From the NCBI GenBank assembly GCA_944321875.1, contig CALUMX010000016.1:1-64000 (forward strand): 64,000 nt of DNA, given 5' to 3'. Position 1 is the stretch's first letter, and every line of letters starts with the position of its first letter. Positions 17,501 to 24,254 of the stretch are shown here, piece by piece. The position numbers and the translations under genes are program-made. The notes below the pieces were generated by a model. It saw nothing but the letters and a program-made list of their open reading frames with translations, did not search any database and had not been told where the DNA came from. The DNA comes from an uncultured Muribaculaceae bacterium. GTDB lineage: Bacteria; Bacteroidota; Bacteroidia; Bacteroidales; Muribaculaceae.

Positions 17501-18830
17501 GGCTGCCGCATTTGAGGTGAAACTGCAGAATGCGGGCAATCAGCGGGTCAGCGATTATACGTTGAATCTCTTCGGCGTGAAGGCCGATGAGGAAGTGTTG
17601 CTGTCGTCGGTGAACTACAGCAATATCCTTCCGGAGGAAATTACCGACAAGAGCATCGAATTTACTCCGGGTCTGGAACATCTCGACATCGAGAGTGTTT
17701 TCGCTACGGTCGACTGTGATAACGATGAGAATCCTGCGAATAATGAATCAGAAAGGTATGCGGTTGAGATTGCCGCACCGACCTATCCGACGGTTACTGA
17801 CCTCAAGGGAAGCAGCGCGAACGGAAAGGTGCAGCTTTCATGGACAGCTCCGAATCTGACGGACGTGACTCCGGAGTATATCGTTGACGATATGGAATCC
17901 TACGAGGCATTTGCCATCGACAACATCGGTGACTGGACACTGGTTGACGTTGACAAGGCCTATACGATGATGTTCCGCACGGCGACGGGCGACTTCTACG
18001 ATTATCCGAACGCCGGAGAGCAGATGGCTTTCCAGATTATCAATGTCAAGAAGGCAGGCATGTCGGAAGCCGACGGTTGGACAACCATTTCGGGCGACCA
18101 GTTAATCGTTTGTCCTTACTCTACGGGATATAACGACAACTGGCTGATTTCTCCTGAACTGTATCCTCAGAAGCAGACCATTTCGTTCTATGCGAAATCG
18201 TTGAACCGTAACTACGGTCTGGAATCGTTTGAGGTATTGTACTCAACGAAGGGTACGGATACGGCCGACTTCGTCAGTCTGGCGGAAGAGGTTGACATTC
18301 CTATCACATGGGAGCAATATTCTTATGAATTGCCGGAAGATGCCCGTTATTTTGCTGTCCGTACGACGAAACTGAGCACGGGTCTTATCATGGATGACAT
18401 CTCGTTCATCCCGAAGAATGCAGAGACCCCGGATTTGAGCATCGAAGGTTACCGTGTCTACCGTAACGGAGAGAAACTGGATGAAGCTCCGGAAAACAAA
18501 TATGAGGACGGAGACGTGACGCTGGACGTTACTTATGAGTATCAGGTAACGGTTATCTACAATGTGGGCGAGTCGGATTATTCCAACATGGTATCCGTAT
18601 CGGCGGCAGCCGGCAGTATTGATTTGTCGGCGATTGACCGACCTGTCATCGTGGTGGAGGAAGGTGCCATTGTCGTCATGAATACGGGTAACGAATTAGT
18701 CAAGGTATTCGCAGCCAACGGTAATCTGCTGTTCGACCAGGCATGCGCCGATAATCAACGCATCGCTCTGTCGCCGGGAGTTTATGTTGTGGCAGTCGGC
18801 AATATGGTACAGAAAGTAGTCGTGTTCTGA
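14529..18830 (+). CDS. Large secreted multidomain protein (FN3, choice-of-anchor J, T9SS-like tail)
   Basis: This 1433-residue protein has a signal peptide (1-22). A beta-propeller-like region follows (about 25-250, repeated DPVSGKIYGL / GQLYGIDQQG / TTDLMYWTT patterns). Then come several fibronectin type III units (about 255-450, 610-815, 1090-1115, 1290-1360). Three jelly-roll segments of the choice-of-anchor J kind (about 455-610, 815-975, 1115-1285; motifs such as DDWLIS and DNWLISPEL) are interspersed, and a CARDB-like unit lies near 980-1085. Two FN3 units share GVNGGYV, so they are internal duplicates. The last 65 residues end in LSPGVYVVAVGNMVQKVVVF, typical of type A T9SS sorting domains. 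It is probably exported to the cell surface and may bind glycans or proteins. No catalytic motif is seen. Confidence 0.78.
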   Translation: MINKTTILSAVFMIVCNVMLFAQSQGPLIYGSLGGSELWSPSEQPVGIYAFRAEPQIAIETIKVDPNLLARGGGTEMGGKYYSINLVDGQSTLYVHDIYSWELLSATSVTNPAFDLAADPVSGKIYGLFITKQYTRELGVLDMENGTYTPITGSFPDFLVIAVDSKGQLYGIDQQGMLSKINPEAGTFQEVGTTGLMVEPYVQSATIDRTTDLMYWTTNVMEARAAVYEVDLTSAQARKVAEFPNNEQFTGLFVYPQPEQDAPGEITDLAFDFANGSLTGSIGFTVPQTTYGGEALTGQVAYRMKINDEVVEGTAMPGEKVSVERTLPNQKNVVTVFLTGANGKVGPVCSLSQWIGPDRPAAVENLSLAKNADNSLTLTWNAVTKGVNGGYVAPEEVSYTVVRMPDGQTVATELKATEFTEQVASEKLAKYWYKVTCQTSVGSSDERVSNKVLVGPSAALPLIEEFVDAEQFDLFTVIDANGDNNTWTHNPYQGVAAYTVSNYPADDWLISVPVELEADGYYKFSMKLCGNTENEEIVNVFLGQTPDVESMNVRLIENQKLQSYDYVTVEKKFVVEESGTYYVGIQAASTIDGYGIMIDRMELLRQASVKAPQAVSDVVLKAGDKGALSATIEFKTPEKSIDGNALTALDKVEVLREDGSVVFEQTSPSMGKVYSCTDNECVNGFNQYRFVATNDAGAGDTLTARVFVGFDRPLPPESIVAEEVEDGVVNLRWEAPGQGVNGGYVDKDKLTYTIRQSGWKMVQENYDKTELTEEVEMTTAQQKAVFYTVTAISAEGMSEDGVSNVLSVGKAYDLPFKESFTGGKENCGEWIMINDKGNNQWSATGDVSIEPQDNDKGVIVLYTVPYYMEEDAITRLVSPKVELDNIKNGVLSFYLYKSNSESTLNVRLFIDGKDYVDLDRISISQQEEKGWNRHEYDLSSCKGKYLQLEFFCDTDPRDENIYLDNITVRENLDYNLKLESLKLPASLKVGKAAAFEVKLQNAGNQRVSDYTLNLFGVKADEEVLLSSVNYSNILPEEITDKSIEFTPGLEHLDIESVFATVDCDNDENPANNESERYAVEIAAPTYPTVTDLKGSSANGKVQLSWTAPNLTDVTPEYIVDDMESYEAFAIDNIGDWTLVDVDKAYTMMFRTATGDFYDYPNAGEQMAFQIINVKKAGMSEADGWTTISGDQLIVCPYSTGYNDNWLISPELYPQKQTISFYAKSLNRNYGLESFEVLYSTKGTDTADFVSLAEEVDIPITWEQYSYELPEDARYFAVRTTKLSTGLIMDDISFIPKNAETPDLSIEGYRVYRNGEKLDEAPENKYEDGDVTLDVTYEYQVTVIYNVGESDYSNMVSVSAAAGSIDLSAIDRPVIVVEEGAIVVMNTGNELVKVFAANGNLLFDQACADNQRIALSPGVYVVAVGNMVQKVVVF

Positions 18831-18850
18831 TAAATGCCGAATAATTGCAA

Positions 18851-18884
18851 AATGCGTCCGGGTAACCCTCGGACGCATTTTTGT
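18851..18884. terminator. Bidirectional terminator
   Basis: A 10-bp perfect stem (AATGCGTCCG / CGGACGCATT) is followed by TTTTGTTTT on the plus strand and TTTTGC on the minus strand. It lies between the convergent adhesin-like and DUF3788 genes. Confidence 0.88.
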
Positions 18885-18888
18885 TTTA

Positions 18889-19305
18889 TTATCGGCATTT
18901 CTTTTTATAATCGGTCAAAAGTAGCAGGTAAGTTACGTCTTGTTCCTGCTCGATGGGCAATGTCAATGGAATGAGTTTGCCGGAAGGGGTTGCTTTCTGG
19001 AAGGTATCTTTGATATCTTGTGGTATATCCAAATCCATTACCCCTGTTCTGTATTTCTCGGTGAAGTAGACCGTAATTTTGAAGGCGGAGTGATAGACAT
19101 GCAGCCATCCGAGGTTCTTCTTTTTCCAAATTAGCTTTCCTAACCAGGCTTTACCATCGTTGTAATATTGCCATGCAATTTCGATTCCTTTTTCTTGAAG
19201 TTGTTGCACAACCTCTTGATATAGCGGAAAGAATTGTTGCAGGATTTGGGCAAGGATGCTTTCGTCAGGATATTGTTCTTTGTCTGTTAAAGCAAGTTTG
19301 TTCAT
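18889..19305 (-). CDS. DUF3788 family protein
   Basis: This small cytoplasmic protein of about 138 residues fits the DUF3788 family (WQYYNDGKAWLGKLIWKKKNLGWLHVY, then a FTEKYR block and a C-terminal hydrophobic strand). The family folds like YdhG/YjbR-type proteins of unknown function. I chose MNKLALTD (start codon 19303-19305). The ATG 57 bases upstream would add a weakly hydrophobic N-terminus and overlap the end of mutY by 10 bases. It lies just downstream of mutY and is probably co-transcribed with it. Confidence 0.75.
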   Translation of the reverse strand: MNKLALTDKEQYPDESILAQILQQFFPLYQEVVQQLQEKGIEIAWQYYNDGKAWLGKLIWKKKNLGWLHVYHSAFKITVYFTEKYRTGVMDLDIPQDIKDTFQKATPSGKLIPLTLPIEQEQDVTYLLLLTDYKKKCR

Positions 19306-19352
19306 GATGTTGTGTATTAAGAGGAGGTTAATTGTCTGTGAAAGTAAACTTT

Positions 19353-20384
19353 TTATTCGCATTCAGTCAGCCGTCGGTGGAGGGTCGGAAACGCATATTG
19401 CGGAAGGTCGGCCAGCGGGATGCGCAGATAGTCAGGCAGCGTGGCATTCTCGTTGAGAATGACTTCGTAAAGGTCGGCGTAGAGGATGCGGTGTGACAAC
19501 ACGTGTTTTATACCCTTGTGCAACATTCGGAGGCTGAGTGGTTTATCTCCGACAAGTTGGCGGAACTCGGGCATTTCCGTGAGCCGGGTGATGTCGCCAA
19601 TGGGTTTGTCGGTTTCGATGAGGGGAAACTCATAGAGCCCTTTCCAGATGTCGTTGCCTGTGCGCTTGCGGATAAACGTGTGGTTGCCGGCCACGATTTT
19701 CAGATACGTCAGGTAGCGGGTGGAGGTTTTCACCTTTTTCTCCTTGACAGGTAAGGATGTCTCCGTGTGGGAGGCATGGGCTGCACAGCTTTCGGCCAGC
19801 GGGCACCGGGCACACTCCGGTGATTGCGGTGTGCAGACCGTAGCGCCGAAATCCATGATGGCCTGATTGTAGAGGTCCGGGTGGTTGCGGTCGAGCAGTT
19901 CGTCGGCCAGCGCGGCGAAGTATTTTCGTCCGGCAGTCGTGTCGATAGGGGCGTCGATGTTGAAATAGCGAGCCAGTACACGGTAGACATTGCCGTCGAC
20001 CACGGCATAGGGCATGCCGTAGGCGATGGAGCAGATGGCAGCCGCCGTGTAGTCGCCCACGCCTTTCAAGGCCCGGACTCCGGCATAAGTGTCCGGGAAA
20101 ACGCCGTTCATGCTACGGGCGGCCGCAAGCAGGTTGCGTGCGCGGGAATAGTAGCCCAGCCCCTGCCAAAGTCTCAGCACCTCATCCTCGGGTGCGGCCG
20201 CCAGCGCGGCTACATCGGGGAAACGGTCGGTGAAGCGCAAGTAGTAGTCGAGCCCCTGCGCGACACGAGTCTGTTGCAGGATGATTTCAGAAATCCAGAT
20301 GCGGTAGGGGTCGCGCGTATTGCGCCACGGCAGGTCGCGGCGGTTGGTCTTGTACCAGAGCAGGAGCGATTCGGCAAATTCCAC
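19353..20384 (-). CDS. mutY: A/G-specific adenine glycosylase MutY
   Basis: This 343-residue DNA-repair enzyme removes adenine mispaired with 8-oxoguanine. The catalytic Glu33 sits in SEIILQQT and Asp130 in VVDGNV. The helix-hairpin-helix is LKGVGDYTAAAI (about 106-117). The 4Fe-4S cluster ligands Cys184, 191, 194 and 200 follow the C-x6-C-x2-C-x5-C rule. The C-terminal third is the NUDIX-like 8-oxoG-recognition domain, with FPLIETD and the KHVLSHRIL helix. Length and motifs are normal. TATCTTTG at 20416-20423 (minus) is a likely -7 box. Confidence 0.97.
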   Translation of the reverse strand: MEFAESLLLWYKTNRRDLPWRNTRDPYRIWISEIILQQTRVAQGLDYYLRFTDRFPDVAALAAAPEDEVLRLWQGLGYYSRARNLLAAARSMNGVFPDTYAGVRALKGVGDYTAAAICSIAYGMPYAVVDGNVYRVLARYFNIDAPIDTTAGRKYFAALADELLDRNHPDLYNQAIMDFGATVCTPQSPECARCPLAESCAAHASHTETSLPVKEKKVKTSTRYLTYLKIVAGNHTFIRKRTGNDIWKGLYEFPLIETDKPIGDITRLTEMPEFRQLVGDKPLSLRMLHKGIKHVLSHRILYADLYEVILNENATLPDYLRIPLADLPQYAFPTLHRRLTECE

Positions 20385-20521
20385 AGTCAGTAAAAATTGA
20401 GGGTTAATGATGTTGCAAAGATACGATTTAATTGACAGAAAAGGCGTATGGCTGACATGTGCCGGAAGCCTGGATGCCTTCTAACAAAGTTAAAATCACA
20501 AAGTTAAAAATATAAGAAAGA

Positions 20522-20552
20522 TTGTGGATGATAAAAAAAGTTTCTATATTAG
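20522..20552 (+). promoter_or_regulatory. Probable promoter of the surface lipoprotein operon
   Basis: TTG (20522-20524), 20 bases, then TATATTAG (20545-20552), seven of eight bases of the -7 block when n positions are counted. It implies a leader of nearly 300 bases before the first start codon at 20854. Confidence 0.45.
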
Positions 20553-20559
20553 CGGTCCA

Positions 20560-20853
20560 TCCTATGACAACTTACGAGAGAGATAAGCTCGCCGGGAATA
20601 GGCTATATGAAAAACAGTTTACTTGCCTTGAATGGGGAAACACCTGAAGTAAGGTTGATTAGAGCATATGCCTGTTTTTTTATGGTTTAGATATTGGTAG
20701 ATGCCCTTAATAGATTGTACTATTGAAAAACTGTACCTCATTCGTTTATTGCGGCAAGTAAAGATTCCTCTTTTTTTATGTAGAGAAATATAGTGACAAC
20801 ATGAAGAACTGCAGCTTCGGGAATCAGCAGCAGATAATGGAAAAACAAAGGAT
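20560..20853 (+). ncRNA. Candidate structured 5' leader
   Basis: The region carries competing pairings. TTTACTTGCC (20618-20627) is the exact reverse complement of GGCAAGTAAA (20753-20762), which is followed after TTCC by a T-rich run. The same 5' arm can also pair partly with AAGTAAGG (20647-20654). AGGC(T)ATATG (20600-20609) pairs with CATATGCCT (20675-20683), followed by seven or more T residues. Mutually exclusive stems next to T runs are what an attenuator or riboswitch looks like, but no known class was recognised. Confidence 0.35.
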
Positions 20854-22137
20854 ATGCGTTTTTCAGTATTTTTAATCCTCGCACTGCTTTTTTGCAGTCC
20901 GGCGCTGGCTCAGCAGAAAGAGGCAGCGGTATCCAATGATACGATTGAAGGCTATCGTTGGTATCCCAAGTTTGTGACTTTCCTCCCTTTCGAGAAAATG
21001 GACTCGGTGCTGGCTTATGCCAATACGGATATTGTTCCTGTGGTCTATCCGGTGAACAGGTCTGATTTCAAGGCAAATCAGGAACTGGACAGCATTGTCT
21101 CGGTCATCAATAATCTTCAGCAGGATATGCGGGTTAATCTGTCGTATGTCTGGGTGGGAGGTAGTGCCTCTCCGGAGGGCCCTGCGCAGTGGAACCGTAC
21201 GTTGGGCGAAAGGCGTGCGGAGGCATTGGCTGATTATTTGCTGAAAAATACGAAACTGCCGGAGACAAAACTCCGTGTAGAGAATTTGGGCGAGGATTGG
21301 TATTCTTTGTCGAACGTTTTGAGAAATAGCAATTTATACTACCGGGACACCGTGTTGACCATTATCGCCGATGAGCCTGATTTTGAAAAACGCAAGCATC
21401 AGATTCAGGCGATTGACCACAGCCGTGTGTGGTGGAGCATGGTGAGAAACGTTTTCCCGCCTTTCCGTAATGCCCGCATGGTGATTGTCTGTGCGTCGGA
21501 GCCGCCGATGCCGTTGGGGTTGAAGCCGCTTGATGCGCAGGATTTGCTACATCGTTCGGCGCAGCCGTCCATTGCTCCGGTTGCAGTCTTTCCGTCTGAC
21601 AGACAGGAGAGTCCCGATACTCGATTCTTTGCGTTGAAGACCAACGCTCTCTTCCTCGGAGGACTGATTGCCAATCTGTCGTTTGAGACGGAGTTGTGGC
21701 GGCACTGGTCGCTTGATTTTCCTGTTTATTATTCGCCGTACAATCTGTTCAAGGACTCGCGTAAACTGCGTTTGCTGGCCATTCAGCCGGAAGTCCGCTA
21801 CTGGCTGGGCAAGGCTGGTGAGGGCCATTTCTTCGGGCTTCATGGTCATGTGGCCGGTTTCAACGTGGCTGTCAACGACCACGGCCGCTATCAGGACCCG
21901 AACCATGCGCTTTGGGGTCTGGGTATCGGTTATGGCTATACTTTCAATTTCGGTAAGGAAAAGCGCTGGGGATTGGAGTTGAACATTGGTGCCGGTTTTG
22001 CTGATTATGAGTATGATGCCTACCGTAATTGGGAGAACGGTCCGAAATACCGTTCCGGTTCTGACCGCTATTGGGGAATTACGCGTGCCGGCATATCAAT
22101 TTTCTACAAATGGTATAAAAATCGTAAACACAAATAG
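20854..22137 (+). CDS. OmpA-like/DUF3575 outer-membrane protein
   Basis: This 427-residue protein has a signal peptide (about 1-20, ALAQ-QKE). An OmpA-like periplasmic domain (about 60-150) contains WVGGSASPEG and the helix NRTLGERRAEALADYLL. A C-terminal DUF3575 barrel (about 255-427) opens with FALKTNALFLGGLIANLSFE and includes PEVRYWLGKAGEGHFFGLHGHV. DUF3575 proteins commonly head fimbria-like lipoprotein operons in Bacteroidales. Here it is followed after 3 bases by three lipoprotein genes, so it is probably the outer-membrane anchor or assembly factor for them. Unusually, the OmpA-like part precedes the barrel. Confidence 0.8.
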   Translation: MRFSVFLILALLFCSPALAQQKEAAVSNDTIEGYRWYPKFVTFLPFEKMDSVLAYANTDIVPVVYPVNRSDFKANQELDSIVSVINNLQQDMRVNLSYVWVGGSASPEGPAQWNRTLGERRAEALADYLLKNTKLPETKLRVENLGEDWYSLSNVLRNSNLYYRDTVLTIIADEPDFEKRKHQIQAIDHSRVWWSMVRNVFPPFRNARMVIVCASEPPMPLGLKPLDAQDLLHRSAQPSIAPVAVFPSDRQESPDTRFFALKTNALFLGGLIANLSFETELWRHWSLDFPVYYSPYNLFKDSRKLRLLAIQPEVRYWLGKAGEGHFFGLHGHVAGFNVAVNDHGRYQDPNHALWGLGIGYGYTFNFGKEKRWGLELNIGAGFADYEYDAYRNWENGPKYRSGSDRYWGITRAGISIFYKWYKNRKHK

Positions 22138-22140
22138 CGT

Positions 22141-23217
22141 ATGAAAAGAATATGGGAAATAGTGGCTGTTTGCCTGCCTTTGATGCTTGCGGGTTGCGAT
22201 GATACGATTCACGAATATCCGGAGCCACAGAATTCATTGATTATCATAGAGCCTTATGTCAACCGTGATGCTCCCAACTATTACAAAACGGTTGTATATG
22301 ACGATAACTGGAACTGTACAGTTACAGAATTGCCGGAGGTGCCGGCTTATCAGTTCCTGGCAGACAAGCGTGTCGAGGTGCGTATCATAGCCGATGTCTA
22401 TCGGGGCAAGGCAGAGAGCCGGTCGTCGGCAGAGAATCTGGTGGAGCGCCGGGTAATCAAGGTGGAGCACAACGCTCTCCCGCCGCAGGATACGATTCAT
22501 TTCCATTTGCCTGACGGTGACTATCATATCCTTGCTTGGGCAGATTATGTGGTGGACAATCCAGAGTATCAGGGCCCGTTCCTTGCCGATACGTTGACGG
22601 CAGTCCGCTCCCGTCTGGACAGGTATCCGCGTAATCCGTTCTTCCGCAGTTCCGCATCGGGAACGGAGACGTTCACCATCGACTTCAAGAACTCGCAGGA
22701 CGGTTATCCCATTACGCGTGCCGACGGAACGAAACTGCGTACGATACCCATCGCGCTGAATCGTCCGGTGGCCCGCTACCGTATTGTGGCGCTTGACTAC
22801 GACGCATTCCTTCAGTCGGGAGGCAACATCGAGGACGTGACGGTAAAGGTTATCTACAAGCAGTATGTGAGCGTGGGCTTCAACGTGGCAACCGATGTGC
22901 CCAACGCATTTATCTCGACCTACAGTTTCAACGTGAAGCCGGCCGACATTGTTTATGAGGGACGATATGAGAATTCTCTGTTCACCGATTATGTGTTTAC
23001 CTCGGAGCAGACGGAGACCAACGTTATAGTAGACCTCTACTTCTATGATGGAGAAGGAAAGGAAATTAATCACTGTCAGGATATTAAGATTCCTTTGATG
23101 CGTGACTATGAGACCGTGGTACGGGGCAACTTCCTGACTCTTCCTTTGGGAGAGGGTGAGGGTGTGTCGATTGACGACAATTTCGAGGGTGAATATGTGG
23201 TTGATTTGGATTTTTGA
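22141..23217 (+). CDS. Fimbrillin-like (DUF6562/DUF5119-type) lipoprotein
   Basis: This 358-residue lipoprotein has the lipobox MLAGC, with Cys at about 19. The body is beta-rich: the strand-turn HFHLPDGDYHILAWADYV is shared with the two following proteins, as is the PVARYRIVALDYDAF segment (RPFAKLRIV in the others), which marks the start of a second transthyretin-like domain. ITRADG precedes that domain. These features fit the Mfa2/FimB-like surface lipoproteins of Bacteroidales. It is the second gene of the operon, likely an anchor or minor subunit. Whether a fibre is built is unknown. Confidence 0.65.
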   Translation: MKRIWEIVAVCLPLMLAGCDDTIHEYPEPQNSLIIIEPYVNRDAPNYYKTVVYDDNWNCTVTELPEVPAYQFLADKRVEVRIIADVYRGKAESRSSAENLVERRVIKVEHNALPPQDTIHFHLPDGDYHILAWADYVVDNPEYQGPFLADTLTAVRSRLDRYPRNPFFRSSASGTETFTIDFKNSQDGYPITRADGTKLRTIPIALNRPVARYRIVALDYDAFLQSGGNIEDVTVKVIYKQYVSVGFNVATDVPNAFISTYSFNVKPADIVYEGRYENSLFTDYVFTSEQTETNVIVDLYFYDGEGKEINHCQDIKIPLMRDYETVVRGNFLTLPLGEGEGVSIDDNFEGEYVVDLDF

Positions 23218-23229
23218 CAGGATTGAGCG

Positions 23230-24234
23230 ATGAAAACGAAGAAATTTAGCATAGGAAAGATGAGGCACTGCTTCGTGTTAATCGGGGTAGGCTCGTTGCT
23301 GGCAGGCTGTCAGTCGGAGTCCTCAGAGCCGGAGATGCCGGGCATCGGAACGGTTGACGTACAGTTCCAGGTGTCGGCTCCGGAGGAGTTGGAGACGCGT
23401 GCCGGTCAGACCGGCAACAGTCGGCTGGGCGGACTGGCCAATGTGGATTTTGAGAAGTACGACCTCCGCTATCAGCTGGCCGTTTACCGTGTCGACGGTG
23501 ACCGGTTGGTTGAGGCCGTTACGCCTCAGGCACAGATTGTCGATGCTTATGAGCCTGTGACCTATTCGTTGAAGCTGACACCTGACCGTCAGTATAAGGT
23601 CGTGGTATGGGCCGACTTCGTCAAGCAGGGAGAAACGGTCGATTTGCATTACAATACGGCTGATTTCCGCGACATTACAGTAGCCGATGCTGTGGTGAAC
23701 GATGAAAGTAAGGATGCTTTCAGCATTTCCCAAGACTTTGTGGCCGGAGAAACGGTCCCTCCGCTGACGCTAAAGCGGCCGTTTGCCAAGCTGCGGATTG
23801 TCACGACCGACTGGAATCAGTCAGGGCTTGAGATGCCTGACAATTTCAAGGTGACTTATTTCGGATGCACGCGTTTTGACCATTTTGACGCTGCAACGGG
23901 TATCCCCGTAGGGGAGGTGCTGCCGGATGACGGCAATATCGTCTACACGGGACGCATCGATAAGGCTCAAAAAGAATATACGGAAGATTATGACGCGTCG
24001 GAACATAACCGTACGCTCGTCGTAGACTATCTGATGACCGATTCAGGACAGCCGTCGGCTGTGCACTTCACTTTTGAGGCATTAAACGGAGAAGTGCCGA
24101 TGGCTTTCTATCGGTTTGATACCGACATACCGATTCAGCGGAATTGGTTGACCACTGTTATCGGAAACACGCTGACGCAAGAGGGGACTGGTATGACCGT
24201 CAGTGTAGACAGGGAAATGAATTACAACTATTGA
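23230..24234 (+). CDS. DUF6562-type surface lipoprotein (paralogue A)
   Basis: This 334-residue lipoprotein carries the lipobox LLAGC; ATG at 23230 or 23260 could be the start. The whole mature part is one DUF6562-like module made of two beta domains: YQLAVYRVDGDRLVEA and YKVVVWADFV in the first, RPFAKLRIVTTDW in the second. A conserved DTDIPIQRNWLTTVIGN closing strand follows. It is about 60 percent identical by eye to the N-terminal half of the next gene, so the pair arose by tandem duplication. An ETRAG stretch soon after the lipid anchor resembles the Arg site where Bacteroidales fimbrillins are trimmed. Confidence 0.75.
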   Translation: MKTKKFSIGKMRHCFVLIGVGSLLAGCQSESSEPEMPGIGTVDVQFQVSAPEELETRAGQTGNSRLGGLANVDFEKYDLRYQLAVYRVDGDRLVEAVTPQAQIVDAYEPVTYSLKLTPDRQYKVVVWADFVKQGETVDLHYNTADFRDITVADAVVNDESKDAFSISQDFVAGETVPPLTLKRPFAKLRIVTTDWNQSGLEMPDNFKVTYFGCTRFDHFDAATGIPVGEVLPDDGNIVYTGRIDKAQKEYTEDYDASEHNRTLVVDYLMTDSGQPSAVHFTFEALNGEVPMAFYRFDTDIPIQRNWLTTVIGNTLTQEGTGMTVSVDREMNYNY

Positions 24235-24254
24235 AAACCTTTAAATAATTAATC

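Larger units (their letters stand above)
20385..20853. other. 469-base intergenic region with repeats and a possible structured leader
   Basis: From left to right this holds the mutY -7 box (20416-20423, minus) and two 12-base direct repeats ACAAAGTTAAAA (20484-20495 and 20498-20509). On the minus strand each repeat contains another TAACTTTG box. A plus-strand promoter-like pair (20522-20552) and a transcript region with several possible stems complete it (see the leader entry). No open frame of note was found. Confidence 0.5.

Noticed and set aside
20461..20560. Invertible promoter ahead of the surface operon
   Set aside because: I looked for inverted repeats flanking the promoter that could serve a site-specific recombinase and found only direct repeats.
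22234..23268. 344-codon minus-strand open frame opposite the lipoprotein gene
   Set aside because: Shadow frame with no signal, domain or promoter.
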